Shown here piece by piece: positions 18,283-27,542 of a stretch of DNA of 64,000 nucleotides. Within the stretch, counting starts at the first letter, position 1; each line of letters opens with the position of its first letter. The DNA is taken from NCBI GenBank assembly GCA_965214125.1, contig CBDCBA010000032.1, forward strand, positions 1 to 64,000, read 5' to 3'. Made by a program: the position numbers and the translations under genes. This DNA comes from CBDCBA01 sp965214125 (GTDB lineage: Bacteria; Planctomycetota; Phycisphaerae; Tepidisphaerales; Tepidisphaeraceae). The notes beneath the pieces are model-generated. The model was not told the origin of the DNA. It saw only the letters and a list, made by a program, of their open reading frames with translations, and ran no database searches.

Positions 18283-21261
18283 CCCACACTCCGCAGCGTC
18301 AGCCCGAACGCAAATGCCTCCGGCTTCAGGCGGAGCGTTTCGCCCAGCGGGGGGCCCGCACGAGTTGCTGCCGAGGCCGTTGTGGCGGTGGCCCAGGTGC
18401 AGCGTGATGACGTCGCGCCGCGGCAGGTCGCAATCGTGGGCGGCGGCGTCGAGGTCGGCCGTCGTGTAGCGGTGGGCCTGAAGGTCGCCGAGGGAATCGA
18501 ACTCGACACGAAGGCCGCGGTCTTTGCCATCCGCGAGCGTGGCCCAGCGGATGTCGGTGCGCAATCCATTGTCCTGCGGCCTGGCGTACGGCGTGTGGAA
18601 TTGATCGACATCGAGCGTATAGCGGCCGACGAGCTGGGCTGATTTGCTGTCGACGTAGCACTCGCCCGGCCCGCGGCCGAACCAGGTGACGGTGCGGTAC
18701 GCCGCCGGCAGCGACGTGACGAGCGCGAGCCGCCCGATCATCTCCGGCCACGCGCCAAACGGCTCGCCACTGACCTTCAGGTGAACGCCGCCGGCGACGG
18801 GCGAGTAGACGTATGTCACGCGGTAGCCGATGTGCCGCCCCGCCATCGCGAGCGTCGCCCGGACCGTGTTGCCGTCAACGGCATCGACACGGTGCGACTC
18901 CACGTGCAGGTTCGCGGCTTTCCAACTTTCGAGCACCGCCGCTCCGCTGCCGGCCGACTCGTTGTCGATCGGCGAGCGCCAGCACGTCAGCCGCGGCAGT
19001 TCCAGAGGCGGCAGGTTCGGGAGGCGCAGGCACCTTCGCTGGTGATCGACTTCAATCGTTTGTTTTACGCTTGAGTTCGATCGTTTGGGTGACTCGCCCG
19101 GCGGTAGGTCGAACTGGAACGCCGCCACCTCGTGACCCGCGGGGGCCCACACGTGATCATCTTTGAGCGTAAAGCGCAGCGTGAGATGGCGCTCGCCCGC
19201 GCCGGTTGGTCGATGGTCGGTTGCGAATGAACCCGGAGCTTCCGCTCCGGCATCGACCGAGCCAGATGCGACGACCTCCCCCTCTGCAAGCTGCTCCCAC
19301 CGGATGTCGTAGAGCGACGGGTCGCACGTCGCGTCGCGCCCGCGGACCTTGAACGACAGGTCGCCCGTCCGCTCGACAGCGACCGGGGCGTAGACCTGCT
19401 TGAGCTCCCGCAGCCCCGGCGTCGGCGTGCGATCGGAGAAGAGTAAGCCGTCGCAGACGAAGTTGCTGTCGTGGGGAGCATCGCCGAAGTCGCCGCCGTA
19501 GCTGATCTGGGTCTTGCCGTCCGGGCGGTGGGTCAGCAGGCCGTGGTCGATCCACTCCCAGACGCAGCCGCCGGCGAGGTTGGGGTGGGCGTTGATGACA
19601 TCCCAGTAGTCGCCCAAGCCGCCGGGCCCGTTGCCCATGGCGTGGGCGTACTCGCAGAGGAAGAACGGCTTATCGCCGTAGTCCGTCGCCGGCTCACCAT
19701 CAGGTCGCCAATACGGCGGCGGCAGCGGCTCGCCGCGGCCGGCCTGTGCGACGCGTTCGGGCGGGGCGTACATCTGGCTGATGAGGTCGGTCGTCTCGCC
19801 GCGCCAGTCGCCTTCGTAGTGGACGAGGCGGGTCGGGTCGTTCTCCCGCACCCACGCGGCCATCGCTTTGTAGTTCTCGCCGTAGCCGCTCTCGTTGCCA
19901 AGGCTCCAGCAGACCACGCTCGGGTGGTTGCGGTCGCGGGCGACGGTGCGCTCGATGCGGTCCAGGTGCGCGTCGCGCCAGTCCAGGTCGGAGTCGAGCG
20001 CGTACGGCGGGTCGAACATGTTCATGCCGTGGCTTTCGACGTCGCACTCGTCGATCACGAGCAGGCCGTACTGGTCGCAGAGGTCGAGGAAGTGCGGGTG
20101 CGGCGGGTAGTGGGCGGTGCGGACGCAGTTGATGTTGTGCCGCTTCATCAAGAGCACATCCTCGAGCATTTCCTCCTTCGTGACGGCCCGGCCGCGGGTC
20201 ATCGACCACTCGTGCCGGTTGACGCCGCGCAGCTTGATCGGCTGGCCGTTGAGGCGCAGCACGCCGCCGGGGGCAACGTCGACGGTGCGGAAGCCAATGT
20301 GAACGGGGACAAACCTCGCAGGCTCTTCAATAAACTTGAGGATCAACGTGTAAAGATATGGCCGTTCTGCCGTCCAGGCCTCAATCTGCTCCACGGTTAC
20401 ATACTGCACCCAATCGTCGCCGGCATCGAATGCATCCTCGCCATCAATGCTCACCGCACTGCCGAACGCGTCAGCAAGAGTGAAGTTGAGTCGGCGAAGG
20501 TGATCAGGCGACGCGATTTCGAGTAGGCCATGGCCTTCTTCAGAGCGATGTGCCCGGACATCTACGTCAAGCACTGATCTACTTTGCGGCTCCGCCAGCA
20601 ACGTCACGTCGCGGAAGATGCCGCTCAGCCACCACATGTCCTGATCTTCCAGGTAGCTGTGGTCGCCGAACTGGATGACCTTCACGGCGATCGTGTTCTC
20701 GCCGCTTTGCAGGAACTTCGTCAGGTCGAACTCCGCCATTAGGCGGCTGCCCTTGTGCAAACCGACCTCGCGGCCGTTGACGGCCAGCGTCATGCAGCCG
20801 TCGACGCCGTCGAAGCGGACGATCGTCCGCATGTCCTTCCACTCCGCCGGGACGGTGAAGACGCGCTGGTAGACGCCGGTCGGGTTGTGGTCCGTCGGCA
20901 CGAACGGCGGGTCGACGGGGAACGGGTATTCCCAGTTCGTGTAGTGCGGCCGACTGAGGTCGCCGTAGGCGCCGCCGTTGGGCGTGAGCGTTCCCGCGAG
21001 TTGCCAGTGGCCGGGGACGGCAAGCGTGTCGCTCGGCGCGAACGTCATCCAGTCATCCGGAACCACGTCGGGGTTCTCGAAGAGTTGGAACTGCCAGTCG
21101 CCGTTGAGGCTCATCTCCCACGGGCTGGGCGTGCCGTCGTTGATCCCGGCGAGGGCGGCCTCGACGGTGGGGTAGCTCGTGAACCGGCTGCGCGGCGGCA
21201 GGCGATTGCGGCCGGTGAGGCGCGGGTTCATGTGGTCGGGCAAATCGGTGGCGGCGGGCAT
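18279..21261 (-). CDS. lacZ: Beta-galactosidase, glycoside hydrolase family 2, with a terminal frameshift
   Basis: A LacZ-type enzyme of nearly 1,000 residues that hydrolyses beta-galactosides. The five-domain family layout is visible: jelly-roll N-terminus, then the TIM barrel with the acid/base Glu457 in CWSLGNESGYGENY and the nucleophile Glu537 in FFLCEYAHAMGNGPGGLGDY. A C-terminal beta-sandwich follows, ending near HNGLGSNSCGP. Just after that point a run of six G (18349-18354) puts the frame out, and the frame then stays open to 17947. Dropping one base restores the expected end GETLRLKPEAFAFGLTLRSVG and a stop at 18279. No signal peptide was found. The neighbouring genes do not form a lactose operon. 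Confidence 0.92.
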
Positions 21262-21358
21262 TGGAGCGGCAGGATATGAGAATTCGGCGGTGCCGGGCGT
21301 AACCTCTAGCAGCGGCGCGCATCAGGGCGACGCCGGCACCTCTCGGCATTGCTGCACC

Positions 21359-22732
21359 GTGAAGAAGCTCATCGTCGCCATCGTCATTCTCGTTCTGATC
21401 GTCGTCGGCGTGGGCGCGGCGTTCGCCTTCCGCGGCGCCGGCGAGGAGCAGGCGATCGAGGTCCAGATGCAGGAGGCCACGCTGGGCGCGTTGACCGTTA
21501 CCGTGACCGCCCCCGGCGAGATCGAGGCCGACACGCAGGTCAACATCTCCGCCCGCACCAGCGCCGCGATCGTCGCGCTGCCGTTCGAGGAGGGGGACAT
21601 CGTCACCAAGGGGGATGAGAACGGCGAGGGGGCCAGCGTGCTCGTGCAGCTCGACGACACCGACGCCCGCGCCCGCGTGCGGGCCAGCAAGGCCAATCGC
21701 ACCGGCGCCGCGGCAAACCTGGCCGTCGCGCGGGCGCGCATCACGGCGGCCAAGGCGCGGCAGGCGGTAAACGAGGCGCTCCTCGCCGACGCCGAGCGCG
21801 ATTTGGAGCGTCAGCAATCGCTCTTCGACAGCGAGGACGTCAGCCAGAAGGCCGTCGATTCGGCGCGCACGCTCGTCGAGCAGTTGCGGGCGCAGGTGGA
21901 GACCGAGCAACTGACGCTATCGGCCGACGACGCGAACCTGGCGGTGCTCGAGGCGCAGATCGAGGCCGCCGACGCCGAGATCGAGCGGGCGGAGGAGGAG
22001 CTCAGCTACACGACGATCCGCTCGCCGATCGACGGCGTGGTCACGGTCGTCAACGCCGAGGTGGGCGAGATCGTCATCACCGGCACGATGAACAACCCCG
22101 GCACGGTGATTTTGGAGGTGGCGGACTTGAGCGAGATGATCTGCAACGCCGAGATCGACGAGGCGAGCGTGGCGGCGGTGGAGATTGGGCAAACGGCCAC
22201 GGTGCGGTCGGCCGCCTACGACGACGCGGCGATCAAGGGAACCGTCCGCAGTGTCGCCCTGGCCAAGACCACGGCGCAGAGCGGCTTCGGGTCGGGCAGC
22301 AGCTACTACGAGGTGGAGATTCTGCTCGACCCCGAGCAGACGGCGGCCATGCGCGTCTTCAGCGGGCTGACGGCCGACGTGGAGATCGAGACGCGGGCAT
22401 TCGACGGCGTGCTGCGCGTGCCGAGCCAGGCCGTCGTCGGGCGGCGGGTCGACGAGCTTCCGCAGGAGATGCGTGATTTGCCGGAGGTACGCAACGCGAA
22501 GGAGTTCACGCCGGTCGTGTTCCGCGTGATCGACGGCAAGACCAAAATCACGCCCGTCCGCGTTGGCCCGAGCGACCTGCTCAACACCGTGATCGAGAGC
22601 GGCCTGGAGCCGGGGTCGACGATCGTCACCGGCCCGTTCAAGGTGCTCGAAACGATCAAGGACGGGCAGGGGGTGAAGAACGAAGGGACTGAGGGATCAA
22701 GGGACGAAGGGACAGAGGGGTCAGAGAGATGA
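21359..22732 (+). CDS. MacA/HlyD-type periplasmic adaptor of an efflux system
   Basis: A 457-residue membrane fusion protein. An N-terminal membrane anchor (KKLIVAIVILVLIVVGVGAAF) is followed by a split lipoyl domain (ISARTSAAIVALPFEEGDIV and SYTTIRSPIDGVVTVVNAEVGE), a long coiled-coil hairpin between them, and beta-barrel domains. GTG 21359 was chosen because it directly precedes the basic residues before the anchor. It starts a four-gene run with the MacB ATPase, MacB permease and TolC-type genes. The last 18 or so residues (KNEGTEGSRDEGTEGSER) are coded by a dispersed repeat rather than by family sequence. Confidence 0.9.
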   Translation: MKKLIVAIVILVLIVVGVGAAFAFRGAGEEQAIEVQMQEATLGALTVTVTAPGEIEADTQVNISARTSAAIVALPFEEGDIVTKGDENGEGASVLVQLDDTDARARVRASKANRTGAAANLAVARARITAAKARQAVNEALLADAERDLERQQSLFDSEDVSQKAVDSARTLVEQLRAQVETEQLTLSADDANLAVLEAQIEAADAEIERAEEELSYTTIRSPIDGVVTVVNAEVGEIVITGTMNNPGTVILEVADLSEMICNAEIDEASVAAVEIGQTATVRSAAYDDAAIKGTVRSVALAKTTAQSGFGSGSSYYEVEILLDPEQTAAMRVFSGLTADVEIETRAFDGVLRVPSQAVVGRRVDELPQEMRDLPEVRNAKEFTPVVFRVIDGKTKITPVRVGPSDLLNTVIESGLEPGSTIVTGPFKVLETIKDGQGVKNEGTEGSRDEGTEGSER

Positions 22733-22800
22733 CGCCCCACACCCAGCCCCTCACCCCCTCAGTCCCTTAGTCCCTCACCCCTTAGTCCCTTCTCACCCCC
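22670..22800. repeat. GGGACT-word imperfect inverted repeat
   Basis: Words such as AAGGGACTGAGGGA and GGGACGAAGGGACAGAGG (22670-22730) face AGTCCCTTAGTCCCTCACCCC (22747-22800) in inverted orientation. The element covers the stop codon of the adaptor gene and the start region of the ATPase gene. It both extends the upstream protein and fills the gap. Confidence 0.85.
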
Positions 22801-23574
22801 TTGCTCCTCTCCCTCCGCGACATCACCAAGCACTACGTGGTCGGCAGCGAGCTGATCCGGGCGCTCGACGGCGTCGACCTCGACATCGCCGAGGGGGAGT
22901 ACGTCGCGCTCATGGGCGCCAGCGGCAGCGGCAAGTCGACGATGATGAACATCCTGGGCTGCCTCGACCGGCCCACCGCAGGCACGTACACGCTGGCCGG
23001 CGAGCGCGTCGACAAGATGGGGGCGGTGCAGCTCGCGGACGTGCGGAACCGGCGGATTGGGTTCGTCTTCCAAACCTTCGAGCTCCTGAACCGCCAGACG
23101 GCGATCCGCAACGTCGAGCTGCCGCTGATCTACAGCCCCGACGGCTGGTCGGGCCGCAAGAAGCGGGCCGAAGACGCCCTGCGACTCGTCGGCCTCGGCG
23201 ACCGGATGCACCACCGGCCGAGCCAGCTTTCGGGCGGGCAGCGGCAGCGCGTGGCGATCGCGCGCGGGATGGTCAACAACCCGTCGATCCTGCTCGCCGA
23301 CGAGCCGACCGGGGCGCTCGATTCCCGCACGACGGTCGACATCCTGGCGTTGTTCCAGGAGCTGCACGACAAGGGGCAGACGATCGTGGTGGTGACGCAC
23401 GAGGCGGACGTGGCCGAGCACGCGGCGCGGGTGGTGCGGATGATGGACGGCAAGATCCTCAGCGACGAGCCCAACCCCGACCGCCGCCGGGCCACGCCGA
23501 CCACGAGCGCGGACGAGCCGAGCGATCGCTTTCCCGTCGCCGAACCCGTTGTGGCCGAGGAGGTCGCGCAGTGA
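22801..23574 (+). CDS. MacB-type ABC transporter ATP-binding protein
   Basis: A 257-residue ATPase of the LolD/MacB family with every expected motif: Walker A GASGSGKST, Q-loop FVFQTF, signature LSGGQRQR, Walker B ILLADEP with its catalytic Glu, and switch His in VVVTHE. A tail of about 30 residues after the core is Pro/Glu-rich. TTG 22801 is the only start that keeps the conserved N-terminal strand. It works with the next gene's permease and the adaptor to expel a substrate or lipoprotein not identifiable here. Confidence 0.92.
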   Translation: MLLSLRDITKHYVVGSELIRALDGVDLDIAEGEYVALMGASGSGKSTMMNILGCLDRPTAGTYTLAGERVDKMGAVQLADVRNRRIGFVFQTFELLNRQTAIRNVELPLIYSPDGWSGRKKRAEDALRLVGLGDRMHHRPSQLSGGQRQRVAIARGMVNNPSILLADEPTGALDSRTTVDILALFQELHDKGQTIVVVTHEADVAEHAARVVRMMDGKILSDEPNPDRRRATPTTSADEPSDRFPVAEPVVAEEVAQ

Positions 23575-24830
23575 GCATGTTGGCCGCCCCGCTTCGCTTT
23601 CTCGTCGTCTGCTGGCAAAGCGTGCTGCTGGCGCTCGCGCAGATCTGGGCGAACAAGGTGCGGGCGTTTTTAACGACCCTGGGCATCGTGATCGGCGTGG
23701 CGAGCGTGACGCTCGTCATCGCGGCCGTCACCGGGCTGGAGAAGACGGTCTTGAGCGAGATCGAGCAGTTCGGCACGAACAACCTGTTCGTCTTCCCCAA
23801 GACGCCCGAGGACGGCCCGGAGAGCGAGCTGCCGTTCCGCGTGGTCAACCTGAAGGTCGAGGAGTTCCAGGGCCTGCGCGAGCAGGCGCCGAGCCTGGAG
23901 GCGTTCAGCCTCGTCACGAACCTGCAACTGACCGTGCGCAACGGCGAGGAGGAGGAGTCGGCCACCGTCACCGGCATCGAGCCGGGGTGGCACGACGTGG
24001 AGAATCGCAAGGTCATTCAGGGCAGGCCCTTCAACCTCGTCGACCAGGAGCAGGCGCGGGCGGTCTGCCTGATCGACGAGGAGACGCGCGACGAACTCGA
24101 ACTCGACGCCGAGCCGGTCGGGCAGGACGTGCTGATGGGCGGGCGGCGGTTCCGGATCGTGGGGGTCGTCGAGCCGACGCGCGAGATGAGCTTTGGCGGC
24201 CCGCCGGCGACGTCGATCTACATCCCGCTCAGCACGCTGCTGACGATCGAGGACAACCCGTGGAACTTTATGCTCCTCATCGCCAAGGCCAAGAGCCCGG
24301 ACCTGGTCGAGGAGGCCGAGGGGGAGCTGCGGTTTTTCTTGAGAAATCGCCGGAACATTCAGCCGGGGGAGCCGGACACGTTCCGCATCCAACGGGTTGA
24401 GGCGATCCTGGAGCAGGTGGGCGTGATCAGCGGCGTGATCACGGTCGTCGCCGGCGGGCTGGTGGGCATCAGCCTGCTGGTCGGCGGGATCGGGATCATG
24501 AACATCATGCTCGTGAGCGTGAGCGAGCGGACGCGGGAGATCGGTTTGCGCAAGGCCGTGGGCGCGAGGCCGGGCGTGATCCTGACGCAGTTTTTGATTG
24601 AGGCGATCATGCTGTGCCTGGTCGGCGGGCTGATTGGTCTGACGCTGGGGCAACTCGGGACCAGCGCGCTCAAAGCGATCCCCCAGGCGAACCTGGCGGG
24701 GGCGTCGATCCCGCCGTGGGCGATCGGGCTGAGCATCGGCTTCAGCGCCGGCGTGGGCGTGATCTTCGGCATGTTCCCCGCAATCAAAGCCGCCCGGCTC
24801 GACCCCATCGTCGCCCTGCGCCACGAGTAA
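23571..24830 (+). CDS. MacB-type ABC transporter permease
   Basis: A 419-residue permease with four membrane helices and the large periplasmic domain between helices 1 and 2 (MacB_PCD type). The N-terminal helix contains NKVRAFLTTLGIVIGVASV. The C-terminal FtsX-like part has GGIGIMNIMLVSVSERTREIGLRKAVGA. GTG 23571 overlaps the ATPase stop as GTGA; ATG 23577 is an alternative. Coupling with the ATPase gene supports a MacB pair split across two proteins. Confidence 0.92.
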   Translation: MSMLAAPLRFLVVCWQSVLLALAQIWANKVRAFLTTLGIVIGVASVTLVIAAVTGLEKTVLSEIEQFGTNNLFVFPKTPEDGPESELPFRVVNLKVEEFQGLREQAPSLEAFSLVTNLQLTVRNGEEEESATVTGIEPGWHDVENRKVIQGRPFNLVDQEQARAVCLIDEETRDELELDAEPVGQDVLMGGRRFRIVGVVEPTREMSFGGPPATSIYIPLSTLLTIEDNPWNFMLLIAKAKSPDLVEEAEGELRFFLRNRRNIQPGEPDTFRIQRVEAILEQVGVISGVITVVAGGLVGISLLVGGIGIMNIMLVSVSERTREIGLRKAVGARPGVILTQFLIEAIMLCLVGGLIGLTLGQLGTSALKAIPQANLAGASIPPWAIGLSIGFSAGVGVIFGMFPAIKAARLDPIVALRHE

Positions 24831-24835
24831 CCACC

Positions 24836-26569
24836 ATGAAGCACCAGACGAAAAGGGGTCAGGAGCCTTTTGCCACCCTCACGCCCTCCTCACCGGCGGG
24901 AACGCCACGCCGCGGCAAAAGGCTCCTGACCCCTTTTCTGGCGCCTTTTCTGGTGCTGGCGCTCGCCGGTTGCGAGGCGGGCGACCTGTCGCCTTACCTG
25001 CCGCCCGAGGGGAGCTACGACCGCATCGAGCCCCTTGACCTCGCGGCCGACGCGACCACCCGCCCGACCACGCGGGACAACGTTCTGCCGAACGAGGGAG
25101 CGCCGCTGGTGGAGCTCACCCTCGGCGAAGCCCGCGCCATCGCGCTCGAGCAGAACCTCGACCTGAAGGTCGCCCGCTACGGCCCGCGCATCGCCGCGGC
25201 CAACCTCGCGGCCGAGCAGGCGGCGTTCGAGGCCGTCTTCACCACCGACGCCGGCTACAACGTTACCGACTCGCCGACCGTCAACCAAGCCGTCATCGAC
25301 CCAACCGACCCCGAGGGCGAGCCCAGCATCATCCAAGTCCTCGGCGGGCAGAACGAGGCGTACAGCGTCAACCCGGCGATCGTCAAGCCGCTGCGCCGCG
25401 GCGGGCAGCTCCGCATCGAGGCGCCGTTCAACAAGATCGAAACCGACCAGGGGCGCGTGCTCAACCCGCAGTACGAGCAGGACGTGCGCGCCAGCATCAA
25501 CCTGCCGCTGGGGCGCGGCTACGGCAGCGACGTGAACGAGCAGCAGATCCGCGTCGCCGCCACCCAGCTCGGGCAGGCGCTGGTGCGCCAGAAGCTCGAG
25601 GTGATCCAGACGCTCGCGGCCGTCGACCGCGGATATTGGCGTCTTTACGCGGCGCGGCAGGCGGTCGACGTCCGCCAGCAGCAGGTCGATTTGGCGCTGC
25701 GCCAGCTTGAGCGTGCCCGGCGCCTGGCGCGCGGCGGCGAGGTGGCGCAGGTCGAGGTCGTCCGCGCCGAGAGCGGCCTGGCCGACGCCAACGAGCTGCT
25801 CGTGCAGGCCCGCGCCAACGTCGGCACGCAGGAACGCCTGCTCAAGCAACTGCTCAACGCCCCGCAGGACCAGCCCCTCAGCGTCGGCAACGCCGGCGTG
25901 GTTCTGACCGGAACCGACCCCCTGCCCGTTCGCTACGTGCTCAACCCGGCCCGCCTGCTGTCCGCCGCATATGCGCGTCGCGGCGAGCTGCTCGAGGCGC
26001 AACTGCTCATCGCCCAGGAGCGGGCGAGCGTGCTCGCGAGCCGGCTCGAGTACAGCCGCCCGCGCGTCGACCTGCGCTACGAGTACGGCGTCAACGGCCT
26101 GGGCGGCAACTACGGCGACGCGCTCGACGTGCTGGGCGACGTCGACTTCGAGGACCACAACGTGGGCCTGCAAATCGAGGTGCCGCTGGGCAACCGCGCC
26201 CGCCGCGAGCGCCTGCGGGCGGCCCAGTTCCGCCGGCTGGAACGGTTGGCCGACGCCGAGTCGCGCCGGCTGCTCGTGCGGCGCGAGGTGTTCGACGCCG
26301 TCGCCGACATCGAGACCGGCTGGCAGCGTATCGCCGCCGCCCAGGTGCGCGTCGACGCCGCCCAGCGCTTGCTCGAGGCCGAGCAACGCCAGTTCGACCT
26401 TGGCACGCGCACCACGACCGAGGTGCTCGAGGCGCAGACCAATCTCGCGCAGGCCAAGCTCGCGCGGATTCAGGCGCTCACCGACTACGAGACCAGCCGC
26501 ACCGACCTCGCCGTCGCGACGGGCACCATCCTCGGCAAAAGCGGCGTGACACTGGAACTTCAGGAGTAG
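24836..26569 (+). CDS. TolC-family outer membrane efflux lipoprotein
   Basis: A 577-residue outer-membrane channel protein. TolC/OEP repeats begin near residue 90 (LTLGEARAIALEQNLDLKVARYG) and the second half has the repeated helical hairpin (VRREVFDAVADIETGWQRIAAAQVRVDAAQ). A lipobox LALAGC places the lipidated residue at Cys46. The 45 residues before it are mostly coded by an inverted repeat at 24850-24938: one arm gives KRGQEPFA and the other GKRLLTPF, which forms the start of the hydrophobic core. It is the last gene of the efflux operon, starting 6 bases after the permease. Confidence 0.9.
   Translation: MKHQTKRGQEPFATLTPSSPAGTPRRGKRLLTPFLAPFLVLALAGCEAGDLSPYLPPEGSYDRIEPLDLAADATTRPTTRDNVLPNEGAPLVELTLGEARAIALEQNLDLKVARYGPRIAAANLAAEQAAFEAVFTTDAGYNVTDSPTVNQAVIDPTDPEGEPSIIQVLGGQNEAYSVNPAIVKPLRRGGQLRIEAPFNKIETDQGRVLNPQYEQDVRASINLPLGRGYGSDVNEQQIRVAATQLGQALVRQKLEVIQTLAAVDRGYWRLYAARQAVDVRQQQVDLALRQLERARRLARGGEVAQVEVVRAESGLADANELLVQARANVGTQERLLKQLLNAPQDQPLSVGNAGVVLTGTDPLPVRYVLNPARLLSAAYARRGELLEAQLLIAQERASVLASRLEYSRPRVDLRYEYGVNGLGGNYGDALDVLGDVDFEDHNVGLQIEVPLGNRARRERLRAAQFRRLERLADAESRRLLVRREVFDAVADIETGWQRIAAAQVRVDAAQRLLEAEQRQFDLGTRTTTEVLEAQTNLAQAKLARIQALTDYETSRTDLAVATGTILGKSGVTLELQE
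24850..24938. repeat. AAAAGGGGTCAGGAGCC-type inverted repeat inside the TolC signal region
   Basis: Perfect 25-base arms at 24850-24874 and 24914-24938 with a 39-base spacer. It is entirely coding and contributes the charged N-terminus and part of the hydrophobic stretch of the lipoprotein signal. Confidence 0.9.
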
Positions 26570-26649
26570 CCCAAGACCACGCCGCCAAACGGTGTGGGGG
26601 TGGCGGGAATCTGGCACGGGTCGCGCGCCCGCCGTACCGTGTCGGCCCG

Positions 26650-27540
26650 ATGCCCGTCGAAGCGCCGCCCATGCCTGCCGTTGCCGAGTTGCCGGAGATG
26701 CCGCCCGGCACGCCGACGCTCGACCAGCTCGACGCGCTGATGGCCGGCGACTTCTGGCGCGAGGTCAAGGCCTACAGCGACGCCTTCCTTGCCCGCCACG
26801 AGTCGGCCTTGGCCGGGTACGGGCGGCACTGGGGCGAGGACCCGATGCGCCTCTGGTCGCGCCGCTGGGAGTACCCCTTCGCCGTCCGCGGCATGCTCGC
26901 TCACGCCGACCGCGTCGGGCGAAGCGACCTGCGCATCTGCGACGCCGGCAGCGGGGTCACGTTCCTGCCCTACCTCCTGTGCGACCGCCTCCCCGACGCC
27001 ACGTTCGACTGCGTCGACACGAACGCGGCCTACGTGCCGATGTTCGAGGCGGTCAACCGGGACGTCGACCACGATCGCGTCCGCTTCAAGACGGCCGCCA
27101 TCCAGAACCTGCCCTTCGCCGATGGCGAGCTCGACGTGATGTGCTGCGTGAGCGTGCTCGAGCACACGGGTGATTACCGCACGATCCTGAGCGAGATGGC
27201 CCGCGTGCTCAAACCCGGCGGCCGGCTGATTCTGACGTTCGACCTCAGCCTCGGCGGAAGCGACAAGTTGCAACTGACGCCCAACTCCGCGAGGGAGGTG
27301 TTCGCAGTGATCGGCGAGCAGTTCGAGGCGTCGGCGGACGATTTGTGGGCGATGGCCGAGCCGGTCTACCGCGACGCTGCCGGCCGGCTCAGCACGCCGG
27401 AGATGCGGCGGCGCTCGCCGGAGTTGCTGCCCTGGAAGTACCCGAAACTTCAGGCAATCTACGACCTCGTGCGCGGCCTCGGCTGGACGGGCGGCTTCCG
27501 GGCCGTCGCGCCGTTTTGCCTTGACGTGGCGAAGCAGTAG
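26650..27540 (+). CDS. Class I SAM-dependent methyltransferase
   Basis: A 296-residue protein with a Rossmann methyltransferase core. Motif I is ICDAGSGVTFLPYLL, motif II region FDCVDTNAAYVP, and the late motif is MARVLKPGGRLILTFDL. The acidic residue in CVDTN should bind the SAM ribose. An N-terminal helical region of about 90 residues may bind substrate. It precedes a family 9 glycosyltransferase by 2 bases, so a role in cell-surface glycan modification is plausible but unproven. Confidence 0.8.
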   Translation: MPVEAPPMPAVAELPEMPPGTPTLDQLDALMAGDFWREVKAYSDAFLARHESALAGYGRHWGEDPMRLWSRRWEYPFAVRGMLAHADRVGRSDLRICDAGSGVTFLPYLLCDRLPDATFDCVDTNAAYVPMFEAVNRDVDHDRVRFKTAAIQNLPFADGELDVMCCVSVLEHTGDYRTILSEMARVLKPGGRLILTFDLSLGGSDKLQLTPNSAREVFAVIGEQFEASADDLWAMAEPVYRDAAGRLSTPEMRRRSPELLPWKYPKLQAIYDLVRGLGWTGGFRAVAPFCLDVAKQ

Positions 27541-27542
27541 CC

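Noticed and set aside
18300..18360. Programmed frameshift at the end of lacZ
   Set aside because: Only the last 25 or so residues are affected and the same kind of one-base excess occurs at unrelated sites, so a sequence error is simpler.
24890..26617. 575-codon minus-strand frame opposite the TolC-type gene
   Set aside because: The opposite strand encodes clear efflux-channel repeats in an operon; this frame has none.
26605..26649. Another REPIN between the TolC-type and methyltransferase genes
   Set aside because: Only about 14 bases match the element at 6399 and no second arm exists; it is a remnant at most.
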